Below, piece after piece: positions 1 to 5,744 of a stretch of DNA of 11,958 bases (the first letter of the stretch is position 1; every line of letters begins with the position of its first letter). The DNA comes from CAYWNA01 sp964459305. Lineage in GTDB: Bacteria; Planctomycetota; Planctomycetia; Pirellulales; Pirellulaceae. Under the pieces are notes generated by a model. It ran no database searches and was not told the origin of the DNA. It saw nothing but the letters and a program-made list of their open reading frames with translations. A program made the position numbers and the translations under genes. The DNA lies in the NCBI GenBank assembly GCA_964459305.1, contig CAYWNA010000344.1:1-11958 (forward strand), written 5' to 3'.

Positions 1-2
1 CA

Positions 3-485
3 TTTCCTCTTAGTGCAATCAACGCTGTGCCTGAGAAATCAAAATTCCTATCCTTAATCGCGAGGCTGATGGATCTGGGGATGGCCAAGAACGCGGAACA
101 CACAAATCGTATCACCATTGACGGTACCATGATGGGAACGCCGTCGTTCGTTTCCCCGGAACAGACCAGAGACGCCGCCAACGTGGATCATCGCTCAGAT
201 CTATACTCCCTGGGTTGCACGTTTTATCACGCGCTGTGCGGAACGCTGCCGTACTACGGCACGACGACTTTGGACGTCTTGATAATGCACAACACGGCCC
301 GCGTGCCGGATCCCAGGATCGAAAATCCCAACATCCCGACAAGACTCGCATTGCTTATCATGAAACTGATGGCAAAGAGCCCCGTGGAGCGTTACCAGAC
401 GGCCCGGGAAGTGGCTGAGGAAGTTAAGGAGATCCAACGCGAATTGGCCGACGCCGGGAAGAGAGCCGAGGAGGAGTTGCCATGA
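3..485 (+). CDS. Ser/Thr protein kinase, C-terminal part (5' end outside window)
   Basis: The frame is open to the left edge, so the gene starts outside the window. Visible are the later landmarks of a eukaryote-type kinase: a DLG metal-binding motif (MDLGMAK), an activation segment ending GTPSFVSPEQ (the APE equivalent), DHRSDLYSLG in the F-helix position, and a late Arg (VERYQTAREV). The protein stops about 20 residues after the kinase fold, in a charged helix, with no membrane segment or extra domain. This type phosphorylates Ser/Thr on proteins and is abundant in planctomycetes. The HRDxKPxxN catalytic loop, expected 13-20 residues before DLG, is not recognisable in the 26 residues that precede it, and the first 60 bases are AT-richer than the rest. 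The gene could therefore be divergent, interrupted or misassembled at the edge. The gene is convergent with the oxidoreductase that ends at 546. A GTG at 27 is not the true start, because the kinase fold requires more upstream sequence. Confidence 0.85.
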   Translation, partial: FPLSAINAVPEKSKFLSLIARLMDLGMAKNAEHTNRITIDGTMMGTPSFVSPEQTRDAANVDHRSDLYSLGCTFYHALCGTLPYYGTTTLDVLIMHNTARVPDPRIENPNIPTRLALLIMKLMAKSPVERYQTAREVAEEVKEIQRELADAGKRAEEELP

Positions 486-545
486 ATCGCCCGACCGCCT
501 TCCCTGAATACCAACACAGGATCACACGCACGAAGCGGATTTTGG

Positions 546-1841
546 TCACAAAGTCCAGGGCGGCCGCATTGCTCGATGAAGCATGGTGTTGGCTTGGTCG
601 TCGTCGATGAATCGCTCGGCCTGTGGGTCCCAATTCAGTGAGCGGTCGAGGCGGAGACCGATGTTTACCGCGTGGCAGATGGTGGTGGCGCGGTGGGCGC
701 TTTCTGGGTGGCAGATGGTTCGGCCGCGGGACTTGATGCAGTCGAGCCAGTTCCGCACGTGGTCGCCGGTTTGCGACCAGCCTCTGGCGGAGATGGCGGC
801 GTCGCGCAGGATCGATTCGGGCTCGGCGGTCACCGCGTTGGTCTGATCGTCGACCTGAATCCAGCCTTCAGTGCCGACGAAGCGGATGTAGCGGTCCTTG
901 AAGTCGCCGCTGGAACGGAGCACGATCTTCACGCCGTCTTCGTAGCGGCAGGAACATTCGGCGGTGACGGGCGTATCGCTGAAGGCGTCGGGCTTCCACG
1001 TCGCCGTACCCTCGTAGTTCACAGGCCCCGTGTCGTCGCGCTCGAGACCCCATTGGGCGATGTCGGTGTAGTGGCAGCCCATGCCGATCAGCGGCCCAGC
1101 ACCCGTGTCCCAGAAGTAATTCCAGCCGCTGACGCGCGCCGGCATGAAGGGGTGCCAGGGCGTGGGGCCGAGCCACATGTTGTAGTCGAAGCCTTCGGGC
1201 ACGGGGCGCGGCTTGTCAGGGCCGATAGTCGGCCCTTCCCACTGCTGGCAAACGATCGTGTGAACCTGACCGATCATCCCGCGGCGAGCCGCCTCGATCT
1301 GAAAGCGGTACGAGCCCACGGAGCGGCGCTGGTGGCCCGCCTGATAGACGGTCCCGTAGCGGGCCATCGTGTCGGCCATGACGCGGCTCTCGCCGATGGT
1401 CAGCGAGACGGGCTTCTCGCAGTAGATATCCTTGCCTGCCTTGGAGGCCAGGATCGAAAGCGGCGTGTGCCAGCGGTCGCCCGTGGCGATCAGCACGGCA
1501 TCGAGATCGGGGCGGGCCAATAGATCGCGAAAGTCGTCATAGGTCGCGCAGTCTTGGTTCTTGTAACGGTCATCCACGGTCTTCTTGGCCGCAGCTTGCC
1601 GGTCGGCCCGGCAGTCCGACACGGCGATGCACTGCACGTCGTCGAACGCCATGAAATGAGGCAGAATGGCCCGGCACCGCCCGCCGTATCCGATCACGCC
1701 CAACACGATCCGTTCGCTCGGAGCCGGTGCGCCCTTGCCAATGGAATGTCCCGGCACAACCATCGGCGCGGCTAACGCCACTCCGGTCGCGGCACTACGC
1801 TTGAGAAAGCTCCGACGGCAAAGACTCGGACTCGTTTCCAT
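546..1841 (-). CDS. Tat-exported Gfo/Idh/MocA family oxidoreductase (431 aa)
   Basis: This is predicted to be an NAD(P)-dependent sugar or polyol dehydrogenase. Residues 9-14 (RRSFLK) plus a small hydrophobic stretch form a twin-arginine signal, so the protein is probably exported folded with its cofactor bound. The Rossmann glycine motif GYGGR is at 51-55, the family EKP motif at 142-144 and the H257/D260 pair (GCHYTD) in the second domain; a normal C-terminus ends in RPPWTL. The length is typical. The start at 1841 has GGAG 8 bases upstream and begins directly at the Tat signal; a longer open frame to 1916 lacks support. The gene lies downstream of the sugar-gene group but is separated by 316 bases with two inverted repeats, so it may be transcribed separately. 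The substrate is not known; 3-dehydrogenation of a glycoside would fit the neighbours. Family confidence is high and role confidence low. Confidence 0.93.
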   Translation of the reverse strand: METSPSLCRRSFLKRSAATGVALAAPMVVPGHSIGKGAPAPSERIVLGVIGYGGRCRAILPHFMAFDDVQCIAVSDCRADRQAAAKKTVDDRYKNQDCATYDDFRDLLARPDLDAVLIATGDRWHTPLSILASKAGKDIYCEKPVSLTIGESRVMADTMARYGTVYQAGHQRRSVGSYRFQIEAARRGMIGQVHTIVCQQWEGPTIGPDKPRPVPEGFDYNMWLGPTPWHPFMPARVSGWNYFWDTGAGPLIGMGCHYTDIAQWGLERDDTGPVNYEGTATWKPDAFSDTPVTAECSCRYEDGVKIVLRSSGDFKDRYIRFVGTEGWIQVDDQTNAVTAEPESILRDAAISARGWSQTGDHVRNWLDCIKSRGRTICHPESAHRATTICHAVNIGLRLDRSLNWDPQAERFIDDDQANTMLHRAMRPPWTL

Positions 1842-1857
1842 GATGTAGCTCCACTTC
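1834..1857 (-). promoter_or_regulatory. Ribosome binding site and start of the left oxidoreductase
   Basis: Read on the minus strand, AGTGGAG is followed by CTACATC and then ATG at 1841. The ATG opens directly into the twin-arginine signal peptide. This favours 1841 over the ATG at 1916, which would add 25 residues ahead of the Tat motif. Confidence 0.7.
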
Positions 1858-1914
1858 AGCTTGAGTTTTCCATTTGGAATCAGCCGAGAACCGGTCCAGG
1901 CTGACCGTGCAATC

Positions 1915-1952
1915 ATCTTACCATGGCTCCGATCGCTGGCCAGCGATCGGAG
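1915..1952 (-). promoter_or_regulatory. Candidate promoter/operator region for the left oxidoreductase
   Basis: On the minus strand a TAAGAT box (1920-1915) could be a -10 element. The 26-bp perfect palindrome at 1927-1952 would then cover the spacer and -35 position, as an operator might. No good -35 hexamer is visible. This is a weak inference; the palindrome could equally belong to a repeat family or to termination of the gene ending at 2158. Confidence 0.25.
1927..1952. repeat. 26-bp perfect palindrome
   Basis: The half-site CTCCGATCGCTGG (1927-1939) is followed with no spacer by its exact reverse complement (1940-1952). No T-run follows on either strand, so it is not a standard intrinsic terminator. 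The inner CGCTGGCCAG (1934-1943) recurs inside the loop of the larger inverted repeat at 2030-2039. It sits between the stop at 2158 and the start at 1841 of two minus-strand genes. Confidence 0.9.
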
Positions 1953-1994
1953 AATCCTCTAACCCGAATCATACTGCTCCTGGTCGGAGATGGT

Positions 1995-2076
1995 TCGTTT
2001 AACCGCAAGCCGGAGGCGGGCGCGTAATCCGCTGGCCAGGCACAATCGCGCACGCCTCCGGCTTGCGGTTAAACGA
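1995..2076. repeat. Large inverted repeat, 24-bp perfect arms, 34-base loop
   Basis: The arms are 1995-2018 (beginning TCGTTTAACCGCAAGCC) and 2053-2076, exact reverse complements over 24 bases, with a loop at 2019-2052. The arrangement is that of a paired REP-like element or small non-autonomous mobile element. It could also act as a strong RNA hairpin after the isomerase gene. There is no T-tract, so classical intrinsic termination is uncertain. To my recollection such GTTTAACCGCAAGCC-type repeats are dispersed in planctomycete genomes, but I cannot verify this here. Confidence 0.9.
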
Positions 2077-2118
2077 GAGAACGTGCCAATCCTGGCCGGT
2101 CGCGGTATGTTCGTACTA

Positions 2119-2133
2119 CACGCTGCCAGCGTG
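2119..2133. repeat. Short perfect hairpin (7-bp arms, 1-base centre)
   Basis: CACGCTG and CAGCGTG flank a single C. It lies 25 bases beyond the stop codon of the isomerase gene on the minus strand, so it could help to end or stabilise that transcript. It is short and has no T-run, so its function is uncertain. Confidence 0.45.
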
Positions 2134-2157
2134 CGTGATGCTGCCTGTCCGCTCGAC

Positions 2158-3012
2158 CTACGCCATCACTGCCTGCATCGCCGCGTTCAGCGCCGCAATC
2201 CCCTGGGTGATGTCGCCAACCCGGTCGTCCCCCGCTTCGCGTTCGAAGACGTAACCCCCTTCGAAATCTGCCTCAGCCAGGATGCGGACGAAGGCAAGCC
2301 AATCGACTTCGCCCGTTCCAACGACAACTTCCTCTCCCCACTGGCCCTTGACTGACGTTCTTTTGGCGTCTTTCACGTGAACTTGCTCGACGTGCGGCAC
2401 AAGCTGCCGGAGTGCTTCGATAGGATCGTCCATGTCGTAGAGGATCATGTTGGCGGGATCGAAATTCACCGTGACGTTCTGAGCCCCGCGTTTCTTCATC
2501 TCGTCCAGGAACACCAGCAGTGTTTCGGCGGTCTCCTGCCCGGTTTCTAGCAACAACGAGGCACCGACTTCTTCAAAAACATTGGCAAGCTGAACAACGC
2601 GGAGGCTCAGTTTGTCGAAATCCGGATCACTCGGCTCGTGGGGAAGAAAGCCGGCATGCGTGCTGACCTGTGTCAAGCCCATCGCTTTGGCCGTCGCAGC
2701 CGCAGCCTTGGCGAGGTCCCAATTCTCGTCCCAGTGCTCATCGGGCACGACCCCGCCAGTGCGGCGAATGGCCTCCGGCGTGGTGTAGTCCTCGCCAACC
2801 GTCGAGAACATACCGGACACGATTCGGATCCCCGACTCGGCCAGAATCTCTCGCACGCCTTCCCACGTGCCGGGATCATCACGGTGTGGCGTCAGGCCGA
2901 GTTGTACATTCTTGAGCCCGCAGGCGTTTACCTTGTCCGCCAGATCCTGTGGCCCCGTGGCCTGAAGCGACCAACTGCACACCCCCATCTGTCCTGCCGC
3001 CTGAGTTCCCAT
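2158..3012 (-). CDS. TIM-barrel sugar (phosphate) isomerase/epimerase family protein (284 aa)
   Basis: This is a xylose-isomerase-like TIM barrel (AP endonuclease 2 superfamily), probably cytoplasmic because no signal is seen. Likely metal and catalytic residues lie at the expected strand ends: H119 (STHAG), E156 (LLLETGQE), D185 (VNFDPANM), H212 with D215 (HVKDA) and E257 (VFERE). Members interconvert or eliminate keto-sugars using a divalent metal. The start at 3012 has GGAGG 9 bases upstream and gives the usual family length. A GTG-initiated longer frame to 3111 adds 33 low-complexity residues and has no comparable site. The gene follows the double-SIS gene after 100 bases, so it is probably the last gene of the four-gene group. 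With the DUF1080 gene two genes upstream, conversion of a 3-keto-sugar or its elimination product is plausible. The exact reaction is unknown. Confidence 0.9.
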   Translation of the reverse strand: MGTQAAGQMGVCSWSLQATGPQDLADKVNACGLKNVQLGLTPHRDDPGTWEGVREILAESGIRIVSGMFSTVGEDYTTPEAIRRTGGVVPDEHWDENWDLAKAAAATAKAMGLTQVSTHAGFLPHEPSDPDFDKLSLRVVQLANVFEEVGASLLLETGQETAETLLVFLDEMKKRGAQNVTVNFDPANMILYDMDDPIEALRQLVPHVEQVHVKDAKRTSVKGQWGEEVVVGTGEVDWLAFVRILAEADFEGGYVFEREAGDDRVGDITQGIAALNAAMQAVMA

Positions 3013-3027
3013 TGCCAAGTACCTCCG
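3005..3027 (-). promoter_or_regulatory. Strong Shine-Dalgarno deciding the isomerase start
   Basis: On the minus strand ATCGGAGGTACTTGGCA precedes ATG at 3012. GGAGG at this spacing is the best site in the gene and rules in the shorter 284-residue product. Confidence 0.8.
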
Positions 3028-3112
3028 ATGTTCTAGTAGTGCCGAATCGTTGGCGCCAGTCGCCGTTCCCATAATCGTCTCAGGCGCCGCACCCAAGTTC
3101 AAGGGGGCCACG

Positions 3113-4915
3113 CTATTGTGTCGAGTCGCCGGGAGCCATCACGCCCATGCGTTCCAACGCCAGGGCCACTGGCGACGGGGCGTCTCTGGTGAGTCGATGG
3201 CGAGGTTCCACCTCTTCCAGTGTCTCGTGGAGTCGGAGGCATGCCTCTTCGTAGCTCACGCCGGCCAACTCGGCAATCAGACGCGTGCCGCGGTCGATCA
3301 GCTTCTTATTCGACGTCTCCACGTGGACCATCCAATTGCCGAGGACGCGTCCCATGCGCGCCATGGTAGCCGTGGAGATCGTGTTCAGCAGCAGCTTGAT
3401 CGCCAGATGATGCCACAGCCTGATCGGTGACGAAGGCAGGTCCAGCGGCACGTGAAAGACCTCGGCCGAATGACGCCCCATCGTGTCCGGCCCCACGCAC
3501 ACGGTCGCCGCTTTCTTGAAGTCCACCGCCCGTTGGTTAAACTCCCGGCGAAACGGATGGTCCCCGTCGCCAAATGCGCGGGCCTCCTCGCCAACGGCGA
3601 TCATCACCCACGCCGAGTCGGCTGCGTCACATCGCGAACGATCCCCTTCGTTGCCGATCTGGAAACGGTAGATCTGATCGTTATCTAGCACGGGTGGATC
3701 GGACTGAATTGCCATCGGAGCATCCAGGTGCTGGTACGTCTCCATGGTCCATTCCAGCCCTCGTGGCAGCCGGCGCAAGATCTCCCACCATGCGTCGCGC
3801 GTGCTCAGCAACGGGTTTTTCACAAACGACCACGATCGCGCCGAAGTTTCATCGTCACGCTTGCGATAGGGAGGCAGACGGAACGTCGGCGAGCGCTCCG
3901 TGGTATCTGTCAGCACGTCGAGCAGATAGTCACCCGCGGCGTAGGTCACCAATCCCTGCCGCTCATAGACTTCCTGTTCGAATTGCGTGAGTCGCACCAG
4001 GGCGTCAAGCGGCGCCGGCTCGCCAAGTTGGCTAACCAATCGGGCCATGCAGTCGGCATGATCTACCGACTGGCTCGGATCGCATTCCAGTTCGGAGAGC
4101 GTCTGGGACGGCACATGCTGCTGGAGCACGCGTTTCAGGGCCATCTCCAACGCGGCTCCCACGACCAAGAGCTCCGAACTGGTCGCCTGCATTCGCGTCG
4201 AGCCGGCCACGGCCATGGGGCCCGTTGTCAGGTCCAGGCTGGTGATTCGCGGTTCCTCGATAGCTTGGCGGGATCGTTCGACGTGCTGGCAGAGCAGCTC
4301 GGCCGGGTTGTTGAACACGAAGAATACCTCGGCCCCCGATTCCAACCCCTGCCAAGCCGTGCCGATCACAAACGGAGTCTCCCCGCCTTCGGTGATGGCC
4401 ACCACCACGTCGCCTTCGGCCGCGCCCGCCTCTTGGAGCTGATGCCGGCCGAACCGGGGATGGTCCTCGAAACCCTCGACCGATCGAATCAGGGCAAAGT
4501 CGCCTCCGGCCATCACGCTGAAAACGCGGTCTTCCAAGTCCGGTAGCCCGGCCAGCCCGTCCGGGTGCTCACGGCGGAGCCGCTGCCAGAACTCTCGCCA
4601 AGCCGCCTCCAGGAGGATGCTCAATCGGCCGGTGGCCCCGCAGCCAGTGAAGAACACGCGTTTTCCGCTGCCCAGCGCCCGCGTCAATCCTGCCACCAGC
4701 CGTTCGAACTCATCGCCGTCGAACACTTTGGTTACGGCCGGGGCAATCTCCTGATCGACGCTCAGTAGCATGCGGATGCCGTCGGCCGCGTCCCGCTGGA
4801 TCGTCTGCGAAAGCGTCGCCGTCTTGGGATGTGATGACTCAGTCAGCAGGGGTCCCAGGCGAAACGCCCGTTGATGGTTCAGGAAATCCTCCGCCTTCTG
4901 CCTCGCAACTGACAT
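3113..4915 (-). CDS. Double-SIS protein of the MurQ / glucokinase regulatory protein (GKRP) family (600 aa)
   Basis: Two sugar isomerase (SIS) domains are visible. The first (about 60-265) has GCGATGRLS (91-99), matching the phosphosugar loop of MurQ and GKRP, then MAGGDFALIRSVEGFED (135-151), AITEGGETPFV and GSTRMQATSSELL. The second (about 315-500) has DTTERSPTF (337-345). A MurQ/GKRP C-terminal helical segment follows (LLLNTISTATMARMGRVLGN, 508-527), then a small helical tail. MurQ is about 300 residues; GKRP is about 625 with two SIS domains, so this length fits the GKRP-like form. MurQ cleaves the lactyl ether of MurNAc-6-phosphate, whereas GKRP binds fructose phosphates and inhibits glucokinase. 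The MurQ residue I recall as catalytic (Glu in DASE) aligns with Ala105, although Glu103 is close by, so activity is uncertain. The start at 4915 has GGAG 8 bases upstream; a longer frame to 5029 overlaps the DUF1080 gene. It is probably cytoplasmic. Confidence 0.88.
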   Translation of the reverse strand: MSVARQKAEDFLNHQRAFRLGPLLTESSHPKTATLSQTIQRDAADGIRMLLSVDQEIAPAVTKVFDGDEFERLVAGLTRALGSGKRVFFTGCGATGRLSILLEAAWREFWQRLRREHPDGLAGLPDLEDRVFSVMAGGDFALIRSVEGFEDHPRFGRHQLQEAGAAEGDVVVAITEGGETPFVIGTAWQGLESGAEVFFVFNNPAELLCQHVERSRQAIEEPRITSLDLTTGPMAVAGSTRMQATSSELLVVGAALEMALKRVLQQHVPSQTLSELECDPSQSVDHADCMARLVSQLGEPAPLDALVRLTQFEQEVYERQGLVTYAAGDYLLDVLTDTTERSPTFRLPPYRKRDDETSARSWSFVKNPLLSTRDAWWEILRRLPRGLEWTMETYQHLDAPMAIQSDPPVLDNDQIYRFQIGNEGDRSRCDAADSAWVMIAVGEEARAFGDGDHPFRREFNQRAVDFKKAATVCVGPDTMGRHSAEVFHVPLDLPSSPIRLWHHLAIKLLLNTISTATMARMGRVLGNWMVHVETSNKKLIDRGTRLIAELAGVSYEEACLRLHETLEEVEPRHRLTRDAPSPVALALERMGVMAPGDSTQ

Positions 4916-4955
4916 CTCAGTTTCTCCTTCAGGGCATGCCTGCCGTCTGCCTTGG

Positions 4956-5693
4956 TTACTTGATGTCTCTGATACGGATGTTCTTGAACTCCGCCCACAT
5001 GGGTTTGCCGGCGTGAAGTTGAAAGGCAAGGATGCCGTCGCGTAAAGCCAGTTGCGGTTCGTTGTCTGTGAAGTCCAGTATCAGCTTGTTGTTGAGGTAG
5101 TGCTGGATGTGAGCTCCCTTGGCGATGATCACAACATCGTTCCAGTCGTCGAGCTTGAACAGTTCTTTGTAACCTGCCGCATCGATTAGCGTGCCCGTGA
5201 CCTTCTTGCCGTCTTCCTCCCACACGGCCTTTTCGCCGACAAGGCAAGTGCGACCTCGCTTGCCACCTTCGTCATAGATGAATCCGGCTACACTCGGCAG
5301 CACGTTCTGGTTTCGGATCTCATGCTGATATCCGCGCACGACCCAGTCGTTCCGGACCTTGCCTTCGGTGATGTGCTTCGAGCGGTACTGAATGCCCGAG
5401 TTGTTCGTGGCGGTGCACCGAAACGAAAGGCGCAGTTCGAAATCTTTCGTCGCGCCATCCTTCCAGATGATGAACGTGTTCCCGTTGGCGCGATTCTCGT
5501 CAGTCGTTTCTCCGTGAATCGCTCCATCCTTCACCGACCACAGCCTCGGATCGCCGTCCCATCCAGTCAGGTCTTCGCCGTTAAGAATGCACCGCATTTC
5601 GGCCGATTCAGCAGGAGCGACCAGCGAAGCGTCATCGGCCAGGGCGTCGAAGGCACACGAAACGACCGCGACGAGAGTCAAAAAACGAATCAT
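4956..5693 (-). CDS. Exported DUF1080 / 3-keto-disaccharide hydrolase family protein (245 aa)
   Basis: An N-terminal signal peptide (cleavage likely after ALA, residue 19) precedes a concanavalin-like beta-sandwich. Typical family blocks are LNGEDLTGW (37-45), NSGIQYRS (98-105), GYQHEI (121-126), the DWNDV/HYLN stretch (182-201) and the closing GILAFQLHAGKPMWAEFKNI (220-239). Family members act on 3-keto-glycosides, cleaving the glycosidic bond by elimination and/or hydration, and are found with Gfo/Idh/MocA dehydrogenases that make the keto group, as here. Length is normal. GGAGAA lies just upstream of the ATG at 5693. It follows the propeller gene by 51 bases and precedes the double-SIS gene by 40, so co-transcription is likely. 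The natural substrate cannot be read from the sequence. Confidence 0.95.
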   Translation of the reverse strand: MIRFLTLVAVVSCAFDALADDASLVAPAESAEMRCILNGEDLTGWDGDPRLWSVKDGAIHGETTDENRANGNTFIIWKDGATKDFELRLSFRCTATNNSGIQYRSKHITEGKVRNDWVVRGYQHEIRNQNVLPSVAGFIYDEGGKRGRTCLVGEKAVWEEDGKKVTGTLIDAAGYKELFKLDDWNDVVIIAKGAHIQHYLNNKLILDFTDNEPQLALRDGILAFQLHAGKPMWAEFKNIRIRDIK

Positions 5694-5744
5694 GATGTTC
5701 TCCGGAGCGTGAGGAAAGGTTTTGAACTGCGATTGAACGTGATG

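Larger units (their letters stand above)
1842..2157. other. 316-base gene-free region with three hairpin-forming elements
   Basis: No credible gene is seen here. Short open frames on the plus strand (from 1990 and 2063) run into the coding strand of the isomerase and look like shadows. The region holds the palindrome at 1927-1952, the 24-bp-arm inverted repeat at 1995-2076 and a small hairpin at 2119-2133. It separates the four-gene minus-strand group from the left oxidoreductase and probably ends or weakens transcription between them. Confidence 0.75.

Noticed and set aside
482..610. 42-residue plus-strand open frame overlapping the kinase stop as ATGA
   Set aside because: It has no recognisable motif and runs into the convergent 3' end of the oxidoreductase gene; the overlap looks accidental.
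672..1523. Long plus-strand open frame of 283 codons
   Set aside because: It is entirely antisense to the well-supported oxidoreductase and is explained by its G+C-rich third codon positions.
1927..2076. Palindrome and inverted repeat considered as an insertion sequence or CRISPR array
   Set aside because: No transposase and no regularly spaced direct repeats are present; the arms are inverted, not direct.
1990..2355. Plus-strand open frame starting in the large inverted repeat
   Set aside because: It has no ribosome binding site, begins inside a repeat arm and overlaps the isomerase gene antisense.
3728..4546. Plus-strand open frame of 272 codons
   Set aside because: It is antisense to the double-SIS gene, whose protein has clear family motifs.
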